A DNA stretch of 64,000 bases from Calothrix sp. HK-06 (GTDB taxonomy: Bacteria > Cyanobacteriota > Cyanobacteriia > Cyanobacteriales > Nostocaceae). The stretch is from the NCBI RefSeq assembly GCF_001904745.1, contig NZ_MRCD01000035.1, positions 1-64,000 on the forward strand. Direction: 5' to 3'. Positions 25,817 to 34,288 of this stretch are shown here, piece by piece. Positions within the stretch are counted from its first letter, which is position 1, and each line of letters begins with the position of its first letter. Position numbers and translations under genes: made by a program. The notes beneath the pieces were generated by a model. That model had not been told where the DNA came from and made no database searches. It saw only the letters and a program-made list of their open reading frames with translations.

Positions 25817-27007
25817 ATGTATTTACAACCAATAATGAATTTTTTTAATATCACCCTAATTACAGCCTCCATTTATTATGTAGGTATTTCCGCATTTGCT
25901 AGTAGAACTTTTGCATCTGATATGTTCAATACTAAAGATATTGACGAAATGACAGCTACAGTTATCATGCAAAATAATATCCGTGAAAATAAACCAAATG
26001 TTCAAAACAATTCGGAGTTAAATACGACAGTTGAATTGATTTCAATAAATCATTTATCAAGCTTTCTTGACAATCGCCAATTCGAGAGCGTAAGTGCTAA
26101 AGACCTTCAGCTTTATACTAACTTATCTATACCTACTCAAAACTTATACAACTTATCCCATATAAATATAAAAGAAATACCGTATGAAATCACTCAACAA
26201 CCAAATCAACCAGAAAGTCCCCCGCCTGATAAAAGCCAGTACAATTTATTTAATCCGACACCAAAAAAATTCCTACGTTCCTTTAACCCAGGTCGTCCCA
26301 GTAAAACCGACACACCCTTTACTGTTGATGCTGGTCGGGTGCAAATTGAGTCAGATTTAGTGACATATACCAGAGATGTTAATAATTCAGATGGAATAGA
26401 TACCAAAACTTACCAAATTTTTGTTCCCAATATCCGAGTCGGTTTACTCAATAATGTAGATTTTCAAATTCAATTACAAACATATAATAACGCGCGTACC
26501 AAGTTAAAAGATGGTACAGAACAAGTACAATCTGGCTACGGCGACACTACAGTTGGTCTAAGGGTGAACTTTTGGGGTAATGACGATGGTAAGACAGCAT
26601 TAGGTATGATAACTACAGTTAAATTTCCCACAAATCAAGATAATTTGGGAAATAATGCAATTGAGGGTGGTATTACTTTACCTTTTGTAATCGCATTATC
26701 AGAACAATTGAACTTGGGAATGGAGACAGGTTTTGCACTTAATAAAAACAATAATGACTCTGGGTACAATGTAGGATTTATTAACAGTGTTGTTTTAGGT
26801 TATCAAGCAACAGAGAAACTGGGTACTTACATTGAGTTTTTTACTGACTTTACAACCGAATCGAATTCAGAATTAGTTGCTACATTTGATACTGGTGTGA
26901 CATACCTCTTAACAGAAAACTTGCAACTAGATGCAGGCGTTAATATTGGATTAACACAAGCAAGCGATGATTTTAATTCTTTTGTAGGTTTTTCAGTTCG
27001 CTTCTAA
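25817..27007 (+). CDS. Predicted outer-membrane beta-barrel protein (phenol_MetA_deg-like)
   Basis: A 396-residue protein with an N-terminal signal (residues about 8-35), a Ser/Asn-rich linker and, from about residue 155, alternating beta strands: DAGRVQIESDLVTYTRD, RVGLLNNVDFQIQLQTY, GYGDTTVGLRVNFWG, ending in FVGFSVRF with a terminal Phe as in outer-membrane barrels. The barrel part resembles the 'MetA-pathway of phenol degradation' family, whose role is largely unknown. It could be a passive channel or an envelope component. It carries no copper repeat, but has the 12-bp inverted repeat 265 bp upstream. Confidence 0.75.
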   Translation: MYLQPIMNFFNITLITASIYYVGISAFASRTFASDMFNTKDIDEMTATVIMQNNIRENKPNVQNNSELNTTVELISINHLSSFLDNRQFESVSAKDLQLYTNLSIPTQNLYNLSHINIKEIPYEITQQPNQPESPPPDKSQYNLFNPTPKKFLRSFNPGRPSKTDTPFTVDAGRVQIESDLVTYTRDVNNSDGIDTKTYQIFVPNIRVGLLNNVDFQIQLQTYNNARTKLKDGTEQVQSGYGDTTVGLRVNFWGNDDGKTALGMITTVKFPTNQDNLGNNAIEGGITLPFVIALSEQLNLGMETGFALNKNNNDSGYNVGFINSVVLGYQATEKLGTYIEFFTDFTTESNSELVATFDTGVTYLLTENLQLDAGVNIGLTQASDDFNSFVGFSVRF

Positions 27008-27178
27008 TTTCATTTTCGTCTGCAAAAATAGGCCATAAGTGCAGTATTACTATTATTAGTTTATAGGTAAGATGTCGTCTTATTGAAAAAAATTATCTTA
27101 TAAATAAAGTATTAATACATTAATACTCCCTTTTACTTTTAAGGCAAAATAGATTTAGGCAGCATTTATATATTGAAA

Positions 27179-27661
27179 TTATTTGAATCTAAATCTCGCT
27201 ACACCAATAGGAGTTGAAACATCACTACCATCAAATTTAGCGAACAGCCGATAGACTGGACCATTTCCTTGTGTAACTCTCTTAACTTTATTAATATCTA
27301 TTTCTAAGTGTGAGTTAGGGGCAATAGGTTCTGCAAACGCAAGTGATATAGTTTTGTCTTTAATAGTCACATTAGTATTAACTTTTTTGCCATTTCCATC
27401 TGCTACAACTATATCTTTTGGATTATTGCTCCAATTGACAACTTCAGGAACTTGGATAATTACTTGGGATATTTGCTTGCTATTTTTGGGATTTTTTATC
27501 TCGAATGTGTGCCTAACTGTATGCCAGCGGTTAGGAGGAAAATTATGATTTCCACTGATATAAGGTAATGCGCCATTTTCGTTGGCATTGGCATGACTGA
27601 CAGGAACAAATGATATAGTTGTTGCTGCAAGTACCAAAGCTAAAAATAATTCTTTTTTCAT
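27179..27661 (-). CDS. DUF2808 exported protein, copy 2
   Basis: A 160-residue protein with a signal peptide (ending SHANA) and the full DUF2808 domain: ALPYISGNHNFPPNRWHTVR, then IIQVPEVVNWSNNPKDIVVA, GNGPVYRLFAKF and IGVARFRFK at the end. Mature proteins of this cyanobacterial family are exported and beta-rich, of unknown function. The CopR-type repeat upstream and the presence of three copies in this island suggest a copper-stress role in the periplasm or cell wall. No Cys and few Met or His are seen, so direct copper binding is not obvious. Confidence 0.88.
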   Translation of the reverse strand: MKKELFLALVLAATTISFVPVSHANANENGALPYISGNHNFPPNRWHTVRHTFEIKNPKNSKQISQVIIQVPEVVNWSNNPKDIVVADGNGKKVNTNVTIKDKTISLAFAEPIAPNSHLEIDINKVKRVTQGNGPVYRLFAKFDGSDVSTPIGVARFRFK

Positions 27662-27791
27662 TGTTAAGTCTCACTATAGTACACTAATATTGCGGCTGCT
27701 TAAGTTACAAACGACAGTACAAGTACATTCGTCAAATGAGGCCGCACGAGCGTCAAAGCTCATCTATTAATATCTACTTTGACAGCCTCAG

Positions 27792-27808
27792 ATGAAATTC
27801 GGGTGAAA
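27792..27808 (-). promoter_or_regulatory. CopR-type repeat and promoter of DUF2808 copy 2
   Basis: On the minus strand TTTCAC-CCGAA-TTTCAT, 7 bp, TG, one base, CAAAGT. It is located about 130 bp before the ATG. Confidence 0.72.
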
Positions 27809-27989
27809 TTTTAGAGGTAATACGTGATCAATGCATCAGATATATTTATATGCTCGATAATTATTACTTATAGGTAACTTTAAAGACTAATTGGGTTTAG
27901 GCGCCTACAAACTCACACATATTGCTGTTAAATGAGAATAAAATTCATTAAATATGAAAATCAAAGCTATTTTCGTGAAGGCATAAAAA

Positions 27990-28006
27990 TTTCATCCTGA
28001 TTTCAT
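27990..28006 (+). promoter_or_regulatory. CopR-type repeat before the receiver-kinase fusion
   Basis: TTTCAT-CCTGA-TTTCAT, 7 bp, TG, one base, CATGCT as -10, with the ATG 41 bp after the repeat. Confidence 0.75.
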
Positions 28007-28046
28007 CTAGTTCTGCCATGCTAGTAAAAAGAGTATATAACGGAGT

Positions 28047-28892
28047 ATGAAAGTATTACTGGTTGAAGATGAACCGGACTTAGGTGCATCGATAGTACGA
28101 AAATTGCATCAGGAAAAGTATATTGTTGATTGGATTCAAGATGGAGATGAAGCTTGGTTAGCGATGCGACCAATTGATAGGTCATATAAACAGATGCAAC
28201 AGTTTACCTCTGATGCTTCCCATGAACTACGGACTCCTTTAGCTGCAATAAATGCTACCGTTGAAACTATACTTGATTTAGAACATTTATCCGAACAAGA
28301 GGCACGTGATACCCTAATATCAATCAGGCGCCAAAACAATCGACTTGCTTGTTTAGTGCAAGATTTATTACTGTTGTCACGATTTGACCAAAAAACCCAA
28401 GTTACAGACAGACAACCTTGTTGTCTCAACGATTTAATTACTGATTTGATGGAAGAGTTTTCAGCATTGGCAAGTAATGCTGATTTACAAATAAGTTCAT
28501 CGTTAGAACATCCACAACCTTTATATGTGCTTGCAGATGAAGACCAAATTTTACGATTATTTTCTAACTTAATTGCAAATGCGATTAAGTATACCCCAGC
28601 AGGCGGTTATGTGCATATAACCCTTAAACGTAGTACCAGTGATGCAGTAATTGAAGTTAAAGATACAGGTATTGGCATTTTACCACAGGAACAAGTGCGA
28701 ATTTTTGACAGATTTTATCGTATTGATACCGCCCGTTCCCGTAGCAGTGGCGGTTCTGGGTTGGGATTGGCGATAGCTAAGGCTATTATTGAAGCGCACA
28801 AAGGAAGCATTGAAGTTCAAAGTCAACTGGGTAAGGGTAGTAGTTTTATTGTACGATTACCTGCTTCATCTGTAGAGGAACCATTACTGTAA
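28047..28892 (+). CDS. In-frame fusion of a response-regulator stub to a histidine-kinase core (copR'-'copS relic)
   Basis: The first ~42 residues are the start of an OmpR-type receiver (MKVLLVEDEPDLGASIVRKL and IQDGDEAW), ending before the phosphorylatable Asp. They continue directly, in frame, into a kinase dimerization domain (SYKQMQQFTSDASHELRTPL, His near residue 61) and a complete ATP-binding domain: LFSNLIANAIKYTP, DTGIGI and GGSGLGLAIAKAI. The regulator's output domain and the kinase's sensor and membrane part are gone, as expected from one deletion across an adjacent copR-copS pair. The 281-residue product would be a soluble kinase without a sensor. It may be inert, constitutively active, or controlled by another partner. 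Confidence 0.85.
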   Translation: MKVLLVEDEPDLGASIVRKLHQEKYIVDWIQDGDEAWLAMRPIDRSYKQMQQFTSDASHELRTPLAAINATVETILDLEHLSEQEARDTLISIRRQNNRLACLVQDLLLLSRFDQKTQVTDRQPCCLNDLITDLMEEFSALASNADLQISSSLEHPQPLYVLADEDQILRLFSNLIANAIKYTPAGGYVHITLKRSTSDAVIEVKDTGIGILPQEQVRIFDRFYRIDTARSRSSGGSGLGLAIAKAIIEAHKGSIEVQSQLGKGSSFIVRLPASSVEEPLL

Positions 28893-29092
28893 TGCTTGCC
28901 TACGTGGATTCAGAGAGAAATGTGGGAAGATTGCCCAGATGTTTTTCAAGCATTAAAATATACTAAATTTTCATTTTACTTTGACAATTAAATGCAATAA
29001 TGAGTCAATAGTCTAATCTCCTCTTGCAATTTATTAGATATAACTGCTACCAGCAGGCAGATTGAGCTATTAAATTTTTTCAAAAGCACAAA

Positions 29093-29109
29093 TTTCATCC
29101 AAATTTCAT
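29093..29109 (+). promoter_or_regulatory. CopR-type repeat before the response regulator
   Basis: TTTCAT-CCAAA-TTTCAT, 7 bp, TG, one base, CAACGT, about 50 bp before the ATG. Autoregulation is likely. Confidence 0.75.
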
Positions 29110-29158
29110 TAATTTTTGTCAACGTAGTACTAGGGATAACCTTCTTAACTAAGAAATT

Positions 29159-29917
29159 ATGCTTATTTCACAACACCCTAACGAATCAACGCAAAAAGAT
29201 AAATTTGATATAAAAATACTACTTGTGGAAGATGACCTCGATTTCGGCGCCGCTGTTAAGCGGGCGTTAAAGCAGCATAATTATTTAGTGAATTGGGTGA
29301 CTGATGGAACCCAAGCTTGGACACTTCTAGAAAATCAACTTTTAGAAAATCAGCAGAATCAATACACGTTAGCTATTTTCGATTGGATGCTACCTGGTGT
29401 CACAGGTTTGGAATTGTGCAAGCGGTTGCGAGAAACTGATAATCGTTTGCCCGTCTTGATGCTAACGGTTAAAGATAGGGTAGAAGATAAAATTATAGGT
29501 TTGGATGTAGGCGCCGATGATTATTTGTTCAAGTCCTGTACTATGACAGAACTAGTCGCACGCTTACAGGCATTGCAGCGACGTTATGGTTTATCTCAAC
29601 AGCCGCAAAAAACTGTTAGTAATTTAACTCTCAATTACAATAATAATACAGTTATTAGTTATGACTGTACTTTTGAAAGACAAGAAATTTTCCTTACTGA
29701 CAAAGAATTTTACGTACTAGAATATTTGATGAGCCATCCTAATCAGATTATTACTGGCGATGAAATTCGTGCCCAGTTACAGAAAATGAACTCAGAGAGC
29801 TGTAGTTGTGTAGTAGCAACTCAGGTGCGCGCGCTGCGGCAAAAATTAACTAATTGTGGTTGTTGCAACCCAATTGAAGCTTTACAAGGCTCTCGCTATC
29901 GTTTTAATCTTATATAA
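29159..29917 (+). CDS. copR: OmpR/PhoB-family response regulator, probable CopR
   Basis: A 252-residue regulator with a receiver domain (ILLVEDDLDFGAAVKRALKQ; phosphorylatable Asp in FDWMLPG near residue 74; conserved Thr in LTVKDR; Lys in DDYLFKS near 125) and a C-terminal winged helix. The usual Lys-Pro pair after DDY is Lys-Ser. The recognition region is Cys-rich: SESCSCVVATQVRALRQKL followed by TNCGCC. It is the only complete response regulator in the window and is itself preceded by the TTTCAT-N5-TTTCAT repeat, making it the best candidate for binding all copies. A truncated duplicate lies at 19026. Its intact partner kinase is not in the window. Confidence 0.87.
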   Translation: MLISQHPNESTQKDKFDIKILLVEDDLDFGAAVKRALKQHNYLVNWVTDGTQAWTLLENQLLENQQNQYTLAIFDWMLPGVTGLELCKRLRETDNRLPVLMLTVKDRVEDKIIGLDVGADDYLFKSCTMTELVARLQALQRRYGLSQQPQKTVSNLTLNYNNNTVISYDCTFERQEIFLTDKEFYVLEYLMSHPNQIITGDEIRAQLQKMNSESCSCVVATQVRALRQKLTNCGCCNPIEALQGSRYRFNLI

Positions 29918-29979
29918 TAATCATACATAATTTATAATTAAATTGATGAGCCGATGACTTCTCAATAATGCTTCAAAAA

Positions 29980-29996
29980 TTTCATCTGAATTTCAT
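29980..29996 (+). promoter_or_regulatory. CopR-type repeat before the CDF exporter
   Basis: TTTCAT-CTGAA-TTTCAT, 7 bp, TG, one base, CATCAT, then the ATG 68 bp after the repeat. Confidence 0.72.
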
Positions 29997-30063
29997 CTAA
30001 GTCTGTCATCATAGAGAATACAGTAACTTAGATTAATTAAGTCAATTAATAAACAGAGCATTT

Positions 30064-30990
30064 ATGGCTCATTCGCATAACCACGGACATCACGACGGGC
30101 ACAACCACGGTTCCACAAATTACAATCGTGCGTTTATTGTTAGTGTCGCTCTCAATACAGGATTTGTAATCATTGAAGCAGTTTACGGAGTTATTGCAAA
30201 TTCTCTCGCCCTTCTTGCAGATGCTGGTCATAATTTGAGTGATGTCCTGGGTTTGCTGCTAGCTTGGGGCGCGAGTATTTTAGTGCGTCGTCGTCCAACA
30301 CCACGACGCACTTACGGGTTGCGTCGCTCCTCAATTTTAGCAGCACTGTTAAACGCAGTATTTCTTCTTGTGGTATCTGGTGGTATTGGTTGGGAAGCTG
30401 TTCAAAGGTTTCGAGAACCTACTCCCGTTACTGGCGCCACAGTTATAGTAGTTGCAGCAATTGGTATCGCTATTAATACAATTAGCGCTTTAATGTTCCT
30501 TTCTGGGCGAAATAGTGATTTGAATATTAGAGGCGCCTTTTTGCATTTAGTTGCTGATGCTGTAGTATCTTTAGGAGTTGTATTAGCTGGTATTGCCATT
30601 ATTACTACTGGTTGGTTGTGGTTTGACCCAGCAGTAAGCTTAATTGTTACTGTTGTAATTATTGCTGGCACTTGGCAACTACTACAAGAATCCTTAAATT
30701 TGATTACAGACGCAGTACCAGCAGGTATTGAGCCATTAGCTGTGCGTACCTATTTAAGTGAACTTATGGGTGTAAGCAGTGTTCACGACTTACATATATG
30801 GGCTATGAGTACTACAGAAACAGCCCTTACCGTTCACCTTATAATACCCAGCGGACATCCAGGTGATGCTTTTCTATCACGAGTAGTTAAAGAACTTCAC
30901 GATAATTTTGGCATCGAACATCCAACTATTCAAATAGAAACTGGAGATTCAAGCTATTCATGTCCTTTTGTATCAGAACACTCAATTTAA
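30064..30990 (+). CDS. czcD: CDF-family cation exporter (CzcD-like)
   Basis: Inner-membrane proton antiporter for Zn or related divalent cations, 308 residues. The N-terminus is His-rich (HSHNHGHHDGHNHG). Helix 2 carries the metal site ADAGHNLSDV (near residue 56), and helix 5 carries HLVADAVVSLGV (near 162). The cytoplasmic C-terminal domain ends with HDLHIWAMSTTE and an IEHPTIQIE segment as in CzcD/ZitB. Unlike the two dead CDF genes at 9124 and 16300, this one is intact. A CopR-type promoter precedes it, so it is likely induced by copper even if its substrate is zinc or cobalt. Confidence 0.93.
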   Translation: MAHSHNHGHHDGHNHGSTNYNRAFIVSVALNTGFVIIEAVYGVIANSLALLADAGHNLSDVLGLLLAWGASILVRRRPTPRRTYGLRRSSILAALLNAVFLLVVSGGIGWEAVQRFREPTPVTGATVIVVAAIGIAINTISALMFLSGRNSDLNIRGAFLHLVADAVVSLGVVLAGIAIITTGWLWFDPAVSLIVTVVIIAGTWQLLQESLNLITDAVPAGIEPLAVRTYLSELMGVSSVHDLHIWAMSTTETALTVHLIIPSGHPGDAFLSRVVKELHDNFGIEHPTIQIETGDSSYSCPFVSEHSI

Positions 30991-31026
30991 GCTAACAATA
31001 TTTTAATTTTTGTGAAATAGCCAAAA

Positions 31027-31043
31027 TTTCATCCTAATTTCAT
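31027..31043 (+). promoter_or_regulatory. CopR-type repeat before DUF2808 copy 3
   Basis: TTTCAT-CCTAA-TTTCAT, 7 bp, TG, one base, CAAACT, 77 bp before the ATG. Confidence 0.74.
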
Positions 31044-31119
31044 CGTCACTTGTCAAACTTGTTAATTAAAGGTTCACAAATATAAAAGTGAATTTTGTTG
31101 TTAATTAACAATAATTAGA

Positions 31120-31614
31120 ATGAGAAAAATCTTAATTTATACTAGTGCTGTATGTATTATCACTACTATGCTTGTCATTCCCTCTACACCTGCTAGTGCA
31201 AGTGATGATAACGGTACGCTTCCTCATGTTGATGGGAATTATCACTTCCCCCAAACAAAGTGGGGCAATGTCAGGCATACCTTAAGGATACATATCCCTA
31301 GAAATAGTCAAAGTATATCTCAAATTAGTATCGCAGTGCCAAAAACTGTTAGCTGGAGTAACAAGGTTAATGATATTGCCGTTACTCAAAATAATGGGCA
31401 AAAGGTAAATGCAAATATTTCTCTAAATGAAAAGACTATAACACTAGCATTTAACGAACCAGTATCTCCCAACAGCAAGTTAGAAATTGATATCAAAAAT
31501 GTTAGACAACCTCTTCGCGGCAACGGATCTATTTACCGTTTATTTGCTAAATCTATTAATAGTAGTATAGATATGCCAATAGGTATGGCAAGATTTCGCG
31601 TCAATGGTAACTAA
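31120..31614 (+). CDS. DUF2808 exported protein, copy 3
   Basis: A 164-residue protein with a signal peptide (ending in TPASAS) and a complete DUF2808 domain: DNGTLPHVDGNYHFPQTKWG, then ISIAVPKTVSWSN, GNGSIYRLFAKS and IGMARFRVNG. It is a paralog of the genes at 27179 and 14521; the opening is closest to the frameshifted copy. It is the single gene behind its own CopR-type promoter. A periplasmic or wall-bound copper-stress role is inferred from regulation only. Confidence 0.88.
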   Translation: MRKILIYTSAVCIITTMLVIPSTPASASDDNGTLPHVDGNYHFPQTKWGNVRHTLRIHIPRNSQSISQISIAVPKTVSWSNKVNDIAVTQNNGQKVNANISLNEKTITLAFNEPVSPNSKLEIDIKNVRQPLRGNGSIYRLFAKSINSSIDMPIGMARFRVNGN

Positions 31615-31770
31615 GAATAATTACTACTGAATAACGAACTTGTTCTTTATATCTTCTATTAAGGTTAGAAGGAATTATCTACTAACTTACTGTAAGGTAA
31701 TCTTTTAAGTACACATTAACTACTGCTTATGCAGTAGTTAATAATTAGTCAATTAGTGAATACTAGTCAT

Positions 31771-32127
31771 TTATGATGCCATTGCAGTAGCCATTTGACG
31801 GCAGGAATCAGCGCAACGACGGCAAGATTGGGCGCAGCGTTTACAATGGTCACTGTTATGTTTTTCACATTCAGTTGCACAGCGTTCGCAAGCTTCGGCA
31901 CAGACACTACACATTTGAGCATGGAGTGCTGAATTACGAGACATGAAACGAGCGCATAGGGCGCAAGTATCAGCACAATCCCGACATAGCTTAATACATT
32001 GAGCCATCATTTGTACCATGTCGCTACTTAAGCAGGCATCGGCACACATTTCGCAATCACGCAAACAATCAAGACAATTCTGAATGCAAGTTTCAAGTTG
32101 GGACTGGTGACTTTTAGTTGTAGTCAT
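31771..32127 (-). CDS. Cys-rich four-helix-bundle copper-storage protein (Csp3/DUF326-like)
   Basis: A 118-residue protein with about 21 Cys arranged along helices: CIQNCLDCLRDCEMCADAC, then CIKLCRDCADTCALC, CSVCAEACERCATEC and CKRCAQSCRRCADSC. This pattern is that of the Csp family, in which a tetramer of four-helix bundles stores many Cu(I) ions inside the bundle. No signal peptide is present, so it should be cytosolic like Csp3. A GGAGT ribosome site precedes the ATG. It is divergent from the glutathione-reductase paralog across a region with two CopR-type repeats, which probably also control it. Confidence 0.92.
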   Translation of the reverse strand: MTTTKSHQSQLETCIQNCLDCLRDCEMCADACLSSDMVQMMAQCIKLCRDCADTCALCARFMSRNSALHAQMCSVCAEACERCATECEKHNSDHCKRCAQSCRRCADSCRQMATAMAS

Positions 32128-32261
32128 GATGCGACTCCTAAAATAGTAAGTTTTAAATGAACCAGCATTTCTGCTGCTTTGATAACACCTTAAGAAACTC
32201 TAAAAACTGTTACGTCTACCGAATGACATAGTTTAATTTTATTACTAATTATGGACATCAA

Positions 32262-32278
32262 TTTCATCTCAATTTCAT
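32262..32278 (+). promoter_or_regulatory. CopR-type repeat, first of two between the Csp and glutathione-reductase genes
   Basis: TTTCAT-CTCAA-TTTCAT, 7 bp, TG, one base, ATAGTT. It is located between divergent genes. Confidence 0.72.
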
Positions 32279-32319
32279 TTTTATATGCATAGTTTATTTA
32301 ATCGCTAATATTTTAGAAA

Positions 32320-32336
32320 TTTCATTTTGATTTCAT
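32320..32336 (+). promoter_or_regulatory. CopR-type repeat, second of two, before the glutathione-reductase paralog
   Basis: TTTCAT-TTTGA-TTTCAT, 7 bp, TG, one base, AAAGAT, about 65 bp before the ATG. Confidence 0.74.
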
Positions 32337-32401
32337 TTTCATGTGAAAAGATTTATATATGAGGAACCCTGATGTTATTAGAAACCGGGTGATGAAATAT
32401 T

Positions 32402-33775
32402 ATGAGCTTTGATTACGACTTATTTGTAATTGGCGCCGGACCTGGAGGCGTTTCTGCTGCTAGACTTGCAGCTACTTATGGGGCAAAGGTGGCAATTGCA
32501 GAACGAGATAAGGTAGGTGGCACCTGTGTGATTCATGGTTGTATTCCTGAAAAGCTGATGGCCTATGCTGCTAGTTTTTCTGGCGTTTTTGAAGATACTG
32601 ACGAATATGGCTGGGGCAAAGTTCAACGTCGCGTTAATTGGCAACAATTTATGGCAGCTAAAGACCGAGCTATTGAGCATCTGAGCCAGTTACATATTCA
32701 ACACCTTAATGAAGCAGGAGTTAAATTAATTTATGGACAAACTAAATTTTTAGATGCTCATACTTTAGATGTTGGAGGACGTAAAATTACATCTGACAAA
32801 ATTTTGATAGCGGTGGGTGCTGAAGCTGTCAAGCCAAACATACCGGGAATTGAATATGCCATTACATCACGTGAGATGTTTGAATTAAAGCAGCAACCTG
32901 AGCATTTAGCAATTATTGGCAGCGACCAGATAGCTGTAAAGTTTGCTGGAAGCATGAATGGTCTAATTTCAAAAGTGACTTTAATCGTGCGAGAGGACAA
33001 TCTTTTACCTAGTCGTGATCAAGATATTCGGACTACACTTCAAGAAAGTATGGTCAAAAATGGAATTCAAGTTTTGTGCAATACTAACGTCGAAAAAATC
33101 GAACAAGTGAAAGATGGTTTTTGCTTGAGCTTATCAGGAGATAACCAAAACACCATAACCGTGAACACCGTTCTTAGTGTTACAAATCGTGTTCCCAATT
33201 TAAGTGGCCTTGATTTGGAAAAAGCAGGTGTGGAAGTAAGACAAGAAGCAATCGCAGTAGATGAATATAGCTGTACTTCCCAAAAAAACATTTTTGCAGT
33301 CGGAGATTGTACTAACCGACCTCATTGGACTCCAGTTGCAATCGCTTCTGGTCGTGCCTTTGCTAATACTGTATTTGCCAATCAGCCGCGAACTGTAAAT
33401 CTTGAGTGCATTCCTTTGGCACTTTCTTCTCTACCAGAAGCTGCTACTGTCGGCTTAACTGAAGCTGAAGCAAGAGATAAATATGGGGAATCTGTACGCT
33501 GTTATCGCTCAAGCTTCCAACCTCTTTTCGATAGTGTTGCTGAACCAGAGCATAAAACTTTAATTAAATTAGTTGTGGATGGCAACTCAAACCGAGTGCT
33601 AGGCGCCCATATGGTGGGTGAATACGCAGGCGATATTATTCAATGTCTTGGACTTGCTATTCGGAAGGGTGCTACCAAGAAAGATTTTGATACAACAATT
33701 GGTATTCATCCTTCGGCAGCGGAAGAGTTTTTTACTCTTAAAGATGAAACTACTTATCAATCTAAAAACCCTTGA
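32402..33775 (+). CDS. Glutathione-reductase-like flavin disulfide reductase with altered NADPH motif
   Basis: A 457-residue pyridine-nucleotide disulfide oxidoreductase close to cyanobacterial glutathione reductase. It has the FAD-binding IGAGPGGVSAARLAA, the redox disulfide GGTCVIHGCIPEKLM (Cys near 44 and 49), and the C-terminal His-Glu pair in GIHPSAAEEFFTL. The NADPH-binding fingerprint, normally GSGYIGTEFAG, is GSDQIAVKFAG, losing the second Gly and the Glu. The Lys of the usual CIPKKL is Glu. It lacks the HMA domain and C-terminal Cys pair of mercuric reductase, so MerA is not supported. It might use NADPH poorly or act on another disulfide. Its promoter carries two CopR-type repeats. 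Confidence 0.85.
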   Translation: MSFDYDLFVIGAGPGGVSAARLAATYGAKVAIAERDKVGGTCVIHGCIPEKLMAYAASFSGVFEDTDEYGWGKVQRRVNWQQFMAAKDRAIEHLSQLHIQHLNEAGVKLIYGQTKFLDAHTLDVGGRKITSDKILIAVGAEAVKPNIPGIEYAITSREMFELKQQPEHLAIIGSDQIAVKFAGSMNGLISKVTLIVREDNLLPSRDQDIRTTLQESMVKNGIQVLCNTNVEKIEQVKDGFCLSLSGDNQNTITVNTVLSVTNRVPNLSGLDLEKAGVEVRQEAIAVDEYSCTSQKNIFAVGDCTNRPHWTPVAIASGRAFANTVFANQPRTVNLECIPLALSSLPEAATVGLTEAEARDKYGESVRCYRSSFQPLFDSVAEPEHKTLIKLVVDGNSNRVLGAHMVGEYAGDIIQCLGLAIRKGATKKDFDTTIGIHPSAAEEFFTLKDETTYQSKNP

Positions 33776-33952
33776 CATAAAAATACTCAATAGACTTGTT
33801 ACAATGTGAGTATAAAGTCTTAGTATTAAAGCCCTAAAAAGTTTACACAAAACGTAAAATTTGATTACTTAAAAAATAAGTATGATAGATATTTAGTAAT
33901 TGTGTAAACTGATTTATGACAAAATTTTCTCAGCCCTATTATATTTAGTTAA

Positions 33953-34261
33953 ATGGAAATAAAATCACTTACTCTTGAAGAGAGCAATACTGAGGCTAGT
34001 AAGTCTCAAAAAGAGTTTGAGTACGAAATTATAGCCCAAAATTGTAGTCTGCCTTGGCTTACCTCTAAAGACTTAATAGAGGATATCAAAGAACTGATAA
34101 GTAATCATCAGGAATTAAATGGGTTGGCTGTTAATAAAATTCATGTGTACATGCCTAACTTTCATATACAATCTACTGACTTGTCTAAGCAAGTTCTCGA
34201 TTTGACCTTGCTTGGTAAGGTAGAAGTGTATCATGAAGTGTACGAAACCGAGGATGGATAA
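33953..34261 (+). CDS. Small hypothetical protein
   Basis: A 102-residue acidic protein with no recognised family, signal or membrane segment. It contains LPWLTSKDLIEDIKELISNH and VNKIHVYMPNFHIQST. It has Cys only once and no clear metal motif. It lies alone between the glutathione-reductase paralog and the convergent CopB-type ATPase. The start at 33953 has no strong ribosome site, so coding status is probable rather than certain. Confidence 0.5.
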   Translation: MEIKSLTLEESNTEASKSQKEFEYEIIAQNCSLPWLTSKDLIEDIKELISNHQELNGLAVNKIHVYMPNFHIQSTDLSKQVLDLTLLGKVEVYHEVYETEDG

Positions 34262-34288
34262 GTTTGATACTTATTGTGTAAAATGTAC

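Noticed and set aside
32402-33775. Mercuric reductase (MerA)
   Set aside because: No N-terminal HMA domain, no C-terminal Cys pair, no merR/merT/merP nearby; sequence is closer to cyanobacterial glutathione reductase.
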